A stretch of 46,571 nt of DNA, from positions 1-46,571 of the forward strand of contig JAGOME010000034.1 in assembly GCA_017993715.1 (NCBI GenBank), read 5' to 3'. A model generated the notes under the pieces. That model searched no databases, was not told the DNA's origin, and saw only the letters and a program-made list of their open reading frames with translations. This document shows positions 25,771 to 34,238 of the stretch, in pieces. The DNA is from Phycicoccus sp. Lineage in GTDB: Bacteria; Actinomycetota; Actinomycetes; Actinomycetales; Dermatophilaceae. The translations under genes were made by a program, and so were the position numbers. Every line of letters starts with the position of its first letter. The stretch's first letter is position 1.

Positions 25771-26234
25771 TGACGGATCACCTCGATGACCGGAAGCCGG
25801 TGGACCAACCACCGGCCACGGCTCCGGCTCCGCCTCGGGCGGGCTCCGGTCCGGGTCGACTGCTCGTAGCCGCCTACGCGATCCTTGCCCTCGCGGCCAC
25901 CGGTCGCTCCGTCATGCAGATCGCCCTCTCCTTCGACCGGGCACCGGTCGCCTACGCTCTCTCGGGCCTCGCGGCGCTGATCTACCTCGTGGCCACCATC
26001 GCCATCGCCCGGGGGAGTCGCACGTCGGTCCGCGTCGGCGCCGCCGCCCTCGTGATCGAGCTCGTCGGGGTCCTGGTTGTCGGGACGCTCTCGTACGTCG
26101 TGCCGCAGGCCTTCCCCGACAAGACCGTGTGGAGCCACTTCGGCTCTGGCTACGGCTATGTCCCGCTCGTCCTGCCGGTCCTGGGCCTGTGGTGGCTGCG
26201 CAGAGTGCAGGCCGACACGTCAGCCACCGGGTGA
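25770..26234 (+). CDS. Membrane protein, unknown function
   Basis: A 154-aa protein with a Pro-rich cytoplasmic N-terminus and about four helices (LLVAAYAILALAATGRSVMQI first). The ATG at 25770 overlaps the previous stop; a GTG at 25767 is also in frame. Paired with the preceding membrane gene. Not recognised beyond the general actinobacterial integral membrane type. Confidence 0.65.
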   Translation: MTDHLDDRKPVDQPPATAPAPPRAGSGPGRLLVAAYAILALAATGRSVMQIALSFDRAPVAYALSGLAALIYLVATIAIARGSRTSVRVGAAALVIELVGVLVVGTLSYVVPQAFPDKTVWSHFGSGYGYVPLVLPVLGLWWLRRVQADTSATG

Positions 26235-26280
26235 CCCGATCTGATAGCGCCTGCGCGCTGACGTCGGTACGTTGGCGACT

Positions 26281-26808
26281 ATGAGCCTTGAGCGACCGGT
26301 CCATCCTGACCCGTACTCCCTCCTGCCGGCCGCGCCGTCGTTTGCGGTGACCAGTGCCGACATCGCCGACGGTGCCGCCCTGGCCGACGCCCAGGTCGCC
26401 GCCCTCGGCAACATCTCACCCCAGTTGTCCTGGAGCGGTTTCCCGGCCGACACCAAGAGTTTCACGGTGACGTGCTTCGACCCCGATGCGCCGACGCCGT
26501 GCGGCTTCTGGCATTGGGTCCTGGTTGACCTGCCGGCGACCGTGACCTCGCTGGACAGCGGGGCGGGCGCCGAGGGTGCAACGCTTCCCGGTGCAGCCTT
26601 CATGTGCCGCAACGACGGTGGCCCCAAGGCCTTCATGGGCGCGGCTCCACCGGAGGGCGACATGCCGCACCGCTACTACGTCGTGGTGCACGCGGTGACG
26701 GAGGAGTCCCTGGGTGTCGACGCCGACGCGTCAGCCGCCGTGGTGTCGTTCAACTTGGCCTTCAAGACCTCGGCGCGCGCGATTCTGCACGGCACGTACC
26801 AGCATTGA
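26281..26808 (+). CDS. YbhB/YbcL-type phosphatidylethanolamine-binding protein
   Basis: A 175-aa PEBP-family protein. The ligand-pocket motifs are visible: [23 protein letters not shown], then [11 protein letters not shown], and [13 protein letters not shown]. The bacterial role is unclear. No signal peptide. The ATG at 26281 was chosen; the ribosome site is weak. The next gene is convergent and begins 14 bp away. Confidence 0.85.
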   Translation: MSLERPVHPDPYSLLPAAPSFAVTSADIADGAALADAQVAALGNISPQLSWSGFPADTKSFTVTCFDPDAPTPCGFWHWVLVDLPATVTSLDSGAGAEGATLPGAAFMCRNDGGPKAFMGAAPPEGDMPHRYYVVVHAVTEESLGVDADASAAVVSFNLAFKTSARAILHGTYQH

Positions 26809-26822
26809 CCCACTCGCCCCCG

Positions 26823-27263
26823 TCAGCGGGGCTCAAGGACGAAGACTGGGATCTGTCGCTCGGTGTTCTCCTGGTACTGCGCGTACTGCGGGAATGCCGC
26901 CACGGCCCGGTCCCACCAGGGGCCGCGCTCGTCGGCGGTGAGTTGCCGGGCGCGCATGGGCATGGTCGACTCGCCGTCGTGAACGTCGACGTCCGGGTTA
27001 ACCAGGAGGGAGTGGTACCAGGCCGGGTTCTCCGGGGCGCCACCACGGCTGGCGACGGCGGCATACGTCCCCATGTGCTCGACCCGCATGAGGGGCACCT
27101 TGCGCCACTGCCCGGACTTCGCACCCTGGATATGCACGACGATGACGCGCATGCCCATGATCGACGCGGCGTCCGTGCTGCCTGCAGCGTCGATGGCAGC
27201 GACCTGGTCGCGAACCCACTCCGCGGGGCTGTCGACGTAGGTGCGGTTGGTGAGATCGGTCAT
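26823..27263 (-). CDS. F420-type nitroreductase/quinone reductase family (Ddn-like), copy 2
   Basis: A 146-aa paralogue of the protein at 15139-15579, sharing SGQWRKVPLMRVEHMGTYAAV, NPAWYHSLLVNPDVDV and RQIPVFVLEPR. The ATG at 27263 has AAGGAG six bases upstream. It starts 12 bp after the stop of the aldo/keto reductase gene on the same strand, so the two are probably one operon of two reductases. The reductant is likely F420H2 by family; the substrate is unknown. Confidence 0.85.
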   Translation of the reverse strand: MTDLTNRTYVDSPAEWVRDQVAAIDAAGSTDAASIMGMRVIVVHIQGAKSGQWRKVPLMRVEHMGTYAAVASRGGAPENPAWYHSLLVNPDVDVHDGESTMPMRARQLTADERGPWWDRAVAAFPQYAQYQENTERQIPVFVLEPR

Positions 27264-27274
27264 CACAGGCTCCT

Positions 27275-28321
27275 TCAGGAGGACGAGGACTTCTGCCAGA
27301 GATTGATCCCGGACTCGACCGCGTGCTCATCGATCCGGCGGAGCTCGTCGGCGCTGAACTCCAGGTTCGCGGTCGCGTCCAGACTGTCATCGAGTTGGGC
27401 CACCGAGGAGGCGCCGATAAGCGCGGACGTGACTCGAGGGTCGCGCAGGACCCACGCAATGGCCATCTGGGCCAGCGACTGGCCGCGTTCGCGGGCAATG
27501 TCGTTGAGCGCACCGATATGAGCGAGGGCCTGCTCGGTGAGCAGATCGCCGGCCAGGCTCTTGCCCTGGCTGGCCCGGGAGCCTGCGGGAATGCCGCCCA
27601 GATACTTGTTGGTCAACATGCCTTGAGCCAACGGGGAGAACGCAATGCAGCCCACCCCCTGCTCGCCGAGTACATCGAGCAGGTCCTCCTCGACCCATCG
27701 GTTGAGCATCGAGTACGAGGGCTGATGAATGAGCAGCGGGGTGCCCAGCTCGCGCAGGATGGCAACGGCATCGGCGGTCCGCGGCCCCGAATAGGAGGAG
27801 ATCCCGACATAGAGCGCCTTGCCCTGACGGACCAGCGCGTCCAGCGCTCCCATCGTCTCCTCAAGCGGAGTGGTCTCGTCGAATCGGTGGCTGTAGAAGA
27901 TGTCCACGTAGTCCAGCCCCATACGCCGCAGCGACTGTTCGCAGGAGGCGATGACGTACTTGCGCGACCCACCGCCCTGGCCGTAGGGACCGGGCCACAT
28001 GTCGTAGCCGGCCTTGCTGGAGATGATCAGCTCGTCGCGGTAGCGACTGAAGTCACGGGCCAGATGGACACCGAAGTTGCTCTCGGCGCTTCCGTACGGC
28101 GGACCGTAGTTGTTGGCGAGGTCGACGTGTGTGACCCCGCGGTCGAAAGCCCGCCGCAGGATGGCCCGCTGCCGCTCCATGGGGATGTCATCACCGAAGT
28201 TGTGCCACAGCCCCAGCGAGATCGCAGGCAGGTCCAGGCCCGATCGGCCGGTGCGGCGATACGGCATTCCGGCTCCGTAGCGACCGCGGTCGGCCTGGTA
28301 ATCGTCCACGTGCAGCGTCAT
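27275..28321 (-). CDS. Aldo/keto reductase, YghZ/MgrA-like
   Basis: A 348-aa NADPH-dependent aldo/keto reductase. RRTGRSGLDLPAISLGLWHNFG is typical of the YghZ (glyceraldehyde-3-phosphate reductase) group. Catalytic residues are Asp and Tyr in VDLANNYGPPYGSAE, Lys in IISSKAGYD and His in FYSHRFD. The ATG at 28321 gives the usual short lead before the barrel. An open frame extending a further 80 codons upstream overlaps the SAM-IV element on the other strand and is not used. Divergent from metY. Confidence 0.9.
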   Translation of the reverse strand: MTLHVDDYQADRGRYGAGMPYRRTGRSGLDLPAISLGLWHNFGDDIPMERQRAILRRAFDRGVTHVDLANNYGPPYGSAESNFGVHLARDFSRYRDELIISSKAGYDMWPGPYGQGGGSRKYVIASCEQSLRRMGLDYVDIFYSHRFDETTPLEETMGALDALVRQGKALYVGISSYSGPRTADAVAILRELGTPLLIHQPSYSMLNRWVEEDLLDVLGEQGVGCIAFSPLAQGMLTNKYLGGIPAGSRASQGKSLAGDLLTEQALAHIGALNDIARERGQSLAQMAIAWVLRDPRVTSALIGASSVAQLDDSLDATANLEFSADELRRIDEHAVESGINLWQKSSSS

Positions 28322-28416
28322 GGGCACCATCATGAAGCAGATCGCGCCCGCGGGGGAGCGACCACCCAGCGGACGGGCGTTTGCTGCGGTGTCGGGCGCC
28401 CGGCATACACTCGCTG

Positions 28417-28557
28417 TGGTCATGAGTGTCAGCGCCAAGCCCCGGCTCGCTGACCGGCAACCCTCCTCCGCGGTGGGGTGCCCCGGGTGAGGACCAGGCG
28501 CACGGCTCCCGTCGTGCGCAAGCGCGGGCCCGGCAACAAGGCCGGGGTCCCGCACCG
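28417..28557 (+). promoter_or_regulatory. SAM-IV riboswitch
   Basis: The conserved core is clear: ATGAGTGTCAGCG, then CCCGGCTCGCTGACCGGCAACCC, and GGTGGGGTGCCCCGGGTGA. P1 pairs TGGTC (28417-28421) with GACCA (28492-28496). A downstream stem GCGCACG / CGTGCGC (from 28499) fits the extra SAM-IV hairpin. A GC-rich hairpin around 28524-28553 may be the expression platform. It senses S-adenosylmethionine and would repress metY. A possible -10 CATACA lies at 28404. Confidence 0.88.
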
Positions 28558-28613
28558 ACATGCCGTGCGCCCGTTCCGGTGGGCGGCGGACCCAAAGACG
28601 TCAGGAGCGCGAG

Positions 28614-29945
28614 ATGACCGACCAGAGCCAGTGGGGGTTCGAGACCAAGCAGATCCACGCCGGGCAGGTGGCCGACCCGACGACTGGAGCGCGGGCCTTG
28701 CCTATCTACCAGACGACGAGCTACGTGTTCAAGGACACGCAACACGCGGCAAACCTGTTCGCGCTCAGCGAGTTCGGCAACATCTACACCCGGATCATGA
28801 ACCCGACGCAGGACGCCGTCGAGCAGCGAATCGCCGCCCTCGAAGGCGGCGTGGGGGCTCTCCTGGTCTCCTCGGGCATGGCCGCGGAGACCCTGGCCAT
28901 CCTCAACATCGCCGAGGCCGGTGACCACCTCGTCGCCAGCGCCGCGCTCTATGGCGGCACCGCCAACCTGCTGAAGTACACCCTGCCCAAGTTCGGGCTA
29001 GAGGTGACCTTCATCGAGGACCAGGCGGACCTGCAGGCCTGGCGGGATGCCGTGCGCCCCAACACCAAGCTGTTCTTCGCCGAGTCGATCGCCAACCCCA
29101 AGGCCGACGTCTTGGACATCGAAGGTGTCGCGGGCGTGGCGCACGAAGCCGGGGTGCCGTTGATCGTCGACAACACCATCGCCACGCCGTATCTCGTGCA
29201 GCCCCTGGCCTGGGGCGCCGACATCGTCGTGCACTCGGCGACGAAATACCTCGGCGGCCATGGGACGTCAATCGCCGGCGTCATCGTGGACGGTGGCGCC
29301 TTCGACTTCGCGGCCGACCCCGAGAGGTTCCCCAACTACAACACGCCGGATGAGAGCTACCACGGGCTGGTCTTCGCGCGGGATCTCGGTGTCGGCTCAG
29401 CCCTGGGCGCCAACCTCGCCTTCATCCTCAAGGCGCGGGTCCAACTGCTCCGGGACCTCGGCCCGGCTGTCTCGCCGTTCAACGCCTTTCTCATTGCCCA
29501 GGGCGTGGAGACGCTGAGCCTGCGGGTGGAGCGGCACATTGACAACGCCCGCAAGGTCGCAGAGTTCCTCGTCGCCCACCCTCAGGTCGAGTCCGTGCGC
29601 TGGGCCAGCCTGCCGGACGACCCGGCCTACGCCCGGGCCTCGAAGTATGCGCCGCGCGGGGCTGGCGCCGTCCTCGCCTTCGAGATCGTCGGGGGCAAGG
29701 CCGCGGGGCAGGCTTTCGTCGAGGGACTGACGCTGCACAGCCATGTCGCCAACATCGGCGACGTGCGCTCGCTGGCGATCCACCCCGCGACGACGACGCA
29801 CAGCCAGGGTGGTGACCAGGACCGGCTCGCCGCCGGAGTGACGCCAGGGCTGGTCCGGCTCGCGGTTGGCCTGGAGTCGATCGACGACATCCTCGCTGAC
29901 CTGGCTGGTGGCTTCGAGGCCGCGTCCCAGGGTACGGATTCCTAG
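28614..29945 (+). CDS. metY: O-acetylhomoserine sulfhydrylase/aminocarboxypropyltransferase
   Basis: A 443-aa Cys/Met-metabolism PLP enzyme making homocysteine from O-acetylhomoserine and sulfide. The start WGFETKQIHAGQ, YTRIMNPT, the PLP lysine in SATKYLGGHG and the TTTHSQ segment identify MetY rather than MetB. The ATG has CAGGAG upstream. The SAM-IV element directly before it explains its control. Its stop shares a CTAG with the stop of the convergent lipoprotein gene. Confidence 0.93.
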   Translation: MTDQSQWGFETKQIHAGQVADPTTGARALPIYQTTSYVFKDTQHAANLFALSEFGNIYTRIMNPTQDAVEQRIAALEGGVGALLVSSGMAAETLAILNIAEAGDHLVASAALYGGTANLLKYTLPKFGLEVTFIEDQADLQAWRDAVRPNTKLFFAESIANPKADVLDIEGVAGVAHEAGVPLIVDNTIATPYLVQPLAWGADIVVHSATKYLGGHGTSIAGVIVDGGAFDFAADPERFPNYNTPDESYHGLVFARDLGVGSALGANLAFILKARVQLLRDLGPAVSPFNAFLIAQGVETLSLRVERHIDNARKVAEFLVAHPQVESVRWASLPDDPAYARASKYAPRGAGAVLAFEIVGGKAAGQAFVEGLTLHSHVANIGDVRSLAIHPATTTHSQGGDQDRLAAGVTPGLVRLAVGLESIDDILADLAGGFEAASQGTDS

Positions 29946-30583
29946 GCCACACCCAGGGTGCCGCCGTTGGCGGCGGCGGCCTCGAACTGTGGCAAGTGCT
30001 GCTCAAGCGACGCGCGTCGTAGGTTGCTGAGCACGCGGGTCACGCTGGGGTCGCCGTTGGCCTGGGCCAGGAGTCGGTCGTAGAGAGCGACATTGGCCAC
30101 CTCCCCCTTGGCCCAGGCAGCGGCGGCCTCCTGGAGATTGTCCGGTGCGGTGAGTTGACCCAGGTACGGGTTGCTGGGCACGGCGACCCCGAGCCGGGCG
30201 AGTTGCCGGATGAGCGCGCCGACGTGTCGTTCCTCGGCGGCCTGAATGCTCGCGTACGGCTCGACCCTCCCGTATGCCGCCAGGACGGCGGAGTAGGCCG
30301 CTGAGGCGGCGTACTCCCCGTCAGGCCCCATCAGGGCTTCCCACAATGCTGCCTCGACGCTCCCCTCGGATACGCCGGCAGGCAGGTCGAGGGCCGACAT
30401 CGCCGGGTCATCGGGAGGTGTGGGCGAGGTAACGGGTGCGGCCGGCGCAGCCGTCGCAGCGGTCGCGGCAGCTGACTCGGTCGTGGTGGTCCGCGTCGTC
30501 GTGGGGACCTGCGTGCAGGCGCCGAGGGTCGCGGCGGTCAGTGCAGTCATGGCAAGCCAGGTCAGGCGGTGTGAGGTGGTCAT
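29942..30583 (-). CDS. Ferritin-like (DUF2202/DUF4439-like) lipoprotein
   Basis: A 213-aa lipoprotein with lipobox LGAC (about residue 22), then a Thr/Ala/Pro linker and a helical domain from about residue 75. The segments EYAASAAYSAVLAAYG, IQAAEERHVGALIRQLARLGVAVP and NLRRASLEQHLPQFE give an Glu/His pattern like a ferritin-type four-helix bundle (E..H, EQH). Function unknown; metal binding is possible. ATG with CCTGAGG upstream. Confidence 0.7.
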   Translation of the reverse strand: MTTSHRLTWLAMTALTAATLGACTQVPTTTRTTTTESAAATAATAAPAAPVTSPTPPDDPAMSALDLPAGVSEGSVEAALWEALMGPDGEYAASAAYSAVLAAYGRVEPYASIQAAEERHVGALIRQLARLGVAVPSNPYLGQLTAPDNLQEAAAAWAKGEVANVALYDRLLAQANGDPSVTRVLSNLRRASLEQHLPQFEAAAANGGTLGVA

Positions 30584-30612
30584 GACCTCAGGCTAGATAC
30601 CCTGGGGGGCAT

Positions 30613-30627
30613 AAAGCCTGAGGCTTT
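30613..30627 (-). terminator. Short hairpin after flavoprotein gene
   Basis: AAAGCC / GGCTTT with a TGA loop, 44 bases beyond the leftward stop at 30671. It is AT-richer than its surroundings. Weak support as a terminator. Confidence 0.35.
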
Positions 30628-30670
30628 CCTGGTGGTTTCCTGCAGACCCGGGCGTCGGTCGAAGTCGGTG

Positions 30671-32410
30671 TCAGCCCCGCGACGAGGGCTGGGGCTCAGC
30701 GCTATCGCCTGCCTGCGTCCCCGACCGCCACGTCGTGTAGCCGCCAGACAGATTGCGGACATCGGTCCAGCCGTGCTGCACCAGGATCCTGGCGGCAGTG
30801 TGTCCGCGCAGGCCGACCGCACAGTTGACCACGAGGGGAGTGGAGAGGTCGGGGAGCTCTGACAGTCGAGTCCGCAACTCGTCGACCGGGATGTTTGTTG
30901 CCCCAGGGATCGACCCGCGCGCGAACTCAGCAGTCGTGCGGACATCGATGAGCCTCGCGCCGTCAGCTCGGGCCTGGGTGACCTCATGCCATTGGATCAG
31001 GCGAGAGACGCCCGTGCGGAGGTTGTCAGCAATGTGCCCCAGCATGTTGACGGGATCCTTCGCGGATCCAAATTGCGGTGCGTACGCCAGCTCCAGGTCG
31101 GCCAGGGAGCTCGCTGTCAGGCCACCGGTCATGGCCGTGGCAATGATGTCGATCCGCTTGTCGACTCCAGACCGGCCGACGCCTTGAGCGCCGAGGATGG
31201 CGTCCGTCTCGGGGTCGACGAGGAGCTTGAGGGTCATGGCATCGGCACCCGGGTAGTAGGTCGCATGCGAGGACGGGTGGGTGTGGATGGCTCGGTAGGC
31301 GCGCCCTGCAGCGCGCAACCGCTTCTCGTTCCATCCCGTGGCCGCCACCTGCAGGCCCATGACGCCGACAATCGCCGTGCCCCGCACCGGGCGATCCCGG
31401 CCGCCGAGGCCGGCGATGACATCGGCGACCCGCCGCCCCTGCAGGTTGGCGGTATTGGCCAACGGAACCAGCACGAGGTGGTGGTCGAGGCTGTCGACCT
31501 TCTCGACGGCATCACCGACGGCGTAGACGTGAGGATCGCTGGTCCGGAAGTTCTCATCGACAGCGATCCCGCCGCTCGGGCCGATGCGCAGGCCGGCTTG
31601 CTGCGCCAGCTCGGTGTCCGGACGCACACCGACTGCCGCGACCACGACCTGGGCCGGCAGGGTCGAGCCATCCGCCAGAACGACGGTGTCTGGGCCGACG
31701 GCGCTCACCCGGGCGCGCAGTCGCACGTCGACACCGGCACGTCGCAGGGCCTGGTGGACCGGCTCGACCATCTCGGGGTCGAGGGGGGCCATGACCTGAT
31801 CGGTGGCCTCAACCATCGCCACCTGAAGTCCTCGGTAGCTCAGGTTCTCGGCGAGCTCGACGCCGATGAAGCCGCCCCCGATGACCACGGCTGTCGCCGC
31901 CTCATGCACCTCGTCGTCGAATCCTCGGGTCTCGGGGTCCGCCGTGACACGCAGGGCCGCCACCATGGCATCGGTGTCCTCCACGTCGCGCAGGGCCAGG
32001 GCGCGCTCGATCCCCGGGATCGGCGGGCGGACGGGCCGGGCGCCGGGGGACAGGATCAGCGTGTCGTAGCCGATCTCCTCGGTGGTCCGCGAGGTGAGGT
32101 CTTGCACGGTGACCGTCCGCTGCCCGGTGTTGATGGATAGGGCGTGGGTGCCGACCCGCACCTCCAGACCGAACCGGGCCGCAAGCGAGGTCGGCGTCTG
32201 CAGCAGCAATGCCGACCGCTTCTCGATGACGCCGCCGACGTGATACGGGAGCCCGCAGTTGGCGAAACTGACGTAGCCGCTGCGCTCGATGACCATGATC
32301 CGGGCGTGTTCGTCCAGGCGACGTAGTCGGGTCGCCGCGGACATGCCGCCGGCAACTCCGCCGACGATCACGTGGGTGCGAGGCGTGGGGGTGATCGAGT
32401 CCGATGTCAT
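30671..32410 (-). CDS. CoA-disulfide reductase-like flavoprotein with rhodanese domain
   Basis: A 579-aa fusion. Residues about 1-455 are a pyridine-nucleotide disulfide reductase of the CoA-disulfide/NADH-persulfide reductase type, with FAD motif VIVGGVAGGMSAATRLRR and single active Cys in FANCGLPYH. A NAD-binding GGGFIGVELAENL follows. Residues about 470-560 are a rhodanese domain with active Cys in NCAVGLRGH. Such fusions reduce persulfides or polysulfides and pass sulfane sulfur between domains. The upstream palindrome TATACCCCCGGGGGTATA lies nine bases before the start. That places TATAGT on the coding strand just before the ATG, so the transcript may be nearly leaderless. Confidence 0.9.
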   Translation of the reverse strand: MTSDSITPTPRTHVIVGGVAGGMSAATRLRRLDEHARIMVIERSGYVSFANCGLPYHVGGVIEKRSALLLQTPTSLAARFGLEVRVGTHALSINTGQRTVTVQDLTSRTTEEIGYDTLILSPGARPVRPPIPGIERALALRDVEDTDAMVAALRVTADPETRGFDDEVHEAATAVVIGGGFIGVELAENLSYRGLQVAMVEATDQVMAPLDPEMVEPVHQALRRAGVDVRLRARVSAVGPDTVVLADGSTLPAQVVVAAVGVRPDTELAQQAGLRIGPSGGIAVDENFRTSDPHVYAVGDAVEKVDSLDHHLVLVPLANTANLQGRRVADVIAGLGGRDRPVRGTAIVGVMGLQVAATGWNEKRLRAAGRAYRAIHTHPSSHATYYPGADAMTLKLLVDPETDAILGAQGVGRSGVDKRIDIIATAMTGGLTASSLADLELAYAPQFGSAKDPVNMLGHIADNLRTGVSRLIQWHEVTQARADGARLIDVRTTAEFARGSIPGATNIPVDELRTRLSELPDLSTPLVVNCAVGLRGHTAARILVQHGWTDVRNLSGGYTTWRSGTQAGDSAEPQPSSRG

Positions 32411-32418
32411 CGCTCCAC

Positions 32419-32436
32419 TATACCCCCGGGGGTATA
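32419..32436. promoter_or_regulatory. CsoR/CstR-type operator, flavoprotein gene
   Basis: TATACCCCCGGGGGTATA is a perfect 18-bp palindrome next to the flavoprotein start. G/C-tract operators flanked by TAT/ATA are typical of the CsoR family; with sulfur genes around it the persulfide-sensing CstR branch is likelier than copper sensing. The regulator gene itself is not in the window. Confidence 0.75.
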
Positions 32437-32442
32437 TGAACC

Positions 32443-32613
32443 TTAGGGGGTGTCATGCCCCTTGAGGACCATGCGCATGATCCGGGCGTTAATCACCGCG
32501 AATCGGTAGAGCTGGATAGGGATGCTCCGCCGCTGCCGCAGCGTCTTGGCTGTCGGCATCGGTGCGAAGGAGAGATCGGTGCTCGGGCTACCTGGGGGTG
32601 GGGTCATGGTCAT
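32443..32613 (-). CDS. 56-aa basic protein after SQR
   Basis: A short gene whose ATG overlaps the SQR stop (TGATG), so coupled translation is likely. The product has a Pro-rich start (MTMTPPPGSP) and a strongly basic, amphipathic C-terminal half (KTLRQRRSIPIQLYRF, then INARIMRMVLKGHD). It ends 7 bp before the next operator. No named family comes to mind. Coding is supported by coupling, by the absence of intervening stops and by its fitting exactly between the SQR stop and the operator. Confidence 0.65.
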   Translation of the reverse strand: MTMTPPPGSPSTDLSFAPMPTAKTLRQRRSIPIQLYRFAVINARIMRMVLKGHDTP

Positions 32614-34073
32614 CACTCCGGAATGAAACGCCAGCCGAGTTTGGCCTTGGCTTTGTAGATGAAGAGGTGGTGCAACATCAGCTTGACCCAGTGCCCGGAC
32701 AGGCCGAGCTCGCCGCGGGTCTCCTTCAGGTCGCGTCCGGACTCGGGGTAGCGCTGGTAGTCCGGCACGATCGGCATCATGGTCATCGCCGCAGCCGACC
32801 CGTTGCGCAGTCCCGTCCCGGCCGAGGCCACACAGGCTGCCCCCATGTGCGCCATGGAGGCCTCATGATTTTGAGCCTGCGGACCCTGGGTGATCCGGTC
32901 CACGATCGACAGAGCGGCAGTCTTGCCCATGACGCCGGACGGCATTCCGGTCCGGGGCGGCGACGGCGCGATGACCGTGCCGTTGGGGGTGGTGCGCGGC
33001 CGGGAAATCTGGTGCGGTGGCGCGAAAGCAATGCCCACGGCCCAAATCCGGTCGTCGGCAACGCTTTGATAGGTCTTGGGCCAGTCCGCGCCGCTCCACT
33101 GCTCAAAGGGTTTGGCCGTGTAGTCGGCGTCCACCTTCATGAACCCGCTAGGGGCGAACAGATCGGCCGTGATGTCCGCACCGTCCCGATCGAATGCCGC
33201 GAGGGGCACGCCGCCGAACGGGGGTAGCAACATGGCGAAGTCGACCTCGAGCGTGTGCACGGCACCGTCGAGAGTCTCGTAGTGCACCACCCCGGGCTCG
33301 ACCTTGCTGACATGGGCACCGAGAATCGCCTCGATCCCACGCTCGCGAAACAGGCTCGCGGTCCACAGTTCAGACGAGGTGCGAAAGCCCATCTGCTCGA
33401 ACATCATGCCGCCGACGCCAAAGTCCCCCAGCTCGGCCTCGTTGGTCAGATAGACCACGCGGGCGAGGTCTCGCACCCCCGCCTCGCGAAGCTGGTGGTC
33501 GACATTGAAGACGTACTCGAATGCCGCCCCCTCGCAGGTGCACGTGCCATGGCCCATGCCGACGACGAGCGTCTGGGGGGTCCCGGCGCGGAGGGTGTCG
33601 ATGATCGCCGCCAGCGATCTGGCCGCCTGGGTCGCGTGTTCGGCCGTGCAGACCGAGACCGTGTGTCCCGTCTCCGGGCCAAGTCCGGGGGTCATCTGGA
33701 ACTTCAGCTGCGGCCCGGTGGCGTTAATGAGGTAGTCGTATCGGATCCGTTGGTGCGCGCCATCCTGGGTCGTCGACGTGTGGATCACGTCGACCGAGGG
33801 GCGCGCGTCCTCGTCGTCGCCGTAGGGGTGCAGGGCAACGGCCTTGGCCTGGATGAATGCGACCCTGTTGCGGGCGTAAACCGGTGCGAGAGGGAAGACG
33901 ACGTCCTCCTGGGTCATGGCGCCGACACCCACCCAGATGTTGCTGGGGATCCAGTTCCACTGGCTGTTCGGACTCACGACCGTCACGGTGTGGCCATCGG
34001 GGAGGAGGCGGGACAGGTGCAATGCGGCGGTATGGCCCGCCACTCCTGCGCCCAGGACGACGACATCAGCCAT
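32613..34073 (-). CDS. sqr: Sulfide:quinone reductase-like flavoprotein
   Basis: A 486-aa FAD protein. FAD motif VVVLGAGVAGHTAALHLSRLL at the start, WNWIPSNIWVGVG after the second strand, a Cys-rich segment GHGTCTCEGAAFEYVF (about residues 174-189) and a late Cys in MGAACVASAG, with a C-terminal amphipathic tail (HWVKLMLHHLFIYKAKAKLGW) that would sit on the membrane. This is the layout of sulfide:quinone oxidoreductases, which oxidise sulfide to sulfane sulfur. ATG with AAAGGAG upstream. Divergent from a secreted rhodanese over a shared CsoR/CstR-type palindrome. Confidence 0.88.
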   Translation of the reverse strand: MADVVVLGAGVAGHTAALHLSRLLPDGHTVTVVSPNSQWNWIPSNIWVGVGAMTQEDVVFPLAPVYARNRVAFIQAKAVALHPYGDDEDARPSVDVIHTSTTQDGAHQRIRYDYLINATGPQLKFQMTPGLGPETGHTVSVCTAEHATQAARSLAAIIDTLRAGTPQTLVVGMGHGTCTCEGAAFEYVFNVDHQLREAGVRDLARVVYLTNEAELGDFGVGGMMFEQMGFRTSSELWTASLFRERGIEAILGAHVSKVEPGVVHYETLDGAVHTLEVDFAMLLPPFGGVPLAAFDRDGADITADLFAPSGFMKVDADYTAKPFEQWSGADWPKTYQSVADDRIWAVGIAFAPPHQISRPRTTPNGTVIAPSPPRTGMPSGVMGKTAALSIVDRITQGPQAQNHEASMAHMGAACVASAGTGLRNGSAAAMTMMPIVPDYQRYPESGRDLKETRGELGLSGHWVKLMLHHLFIYKAKAKLGWRFIPE

Positions 34074-34121
34074 GCGGACTCCTTTGTCATGTGGTCGTGC
34101 GCATGTCGATAGCCCTGCGCT

Positions 34122-34159
34122 CTGCGCGCACTATACCCCCCGGGGTATAGTGCGCGCAG
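34122..34159. promoter_or_regulatory. Long CsoR/CstR-type operator, SQR/rhodanese
   Basis: Arms 34122-34139 and 34142-34159 (CTGCGCGCACTATACCCC and its exact complement) are 18 bp each around a 2-bp CC centre, 38 bp in total. The core TATACCCC-CC-GGGGTATA matches the site at 32419. TATAGT occurs on both strands inside it, so both divergent promoters probably have their -10 within the operator. Confidence 0.75.
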
Positions 34160-34238
34160 GAAATTCCACGCCAGGGTTTCGCCTTGGCGTCGCCGCGTCG
34201 TTCAGCCCGTTGCGCTCGTCCCGCCTGGAAGGCCACTC

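Noticed and set aside
28322-28561. N-terminal extension of the aldo/keto reductase
   Set aside because: The extra frame overlaps the SAM-IV riboswitch strand and its translation is unlike the family, whose conserved start is near 28321.
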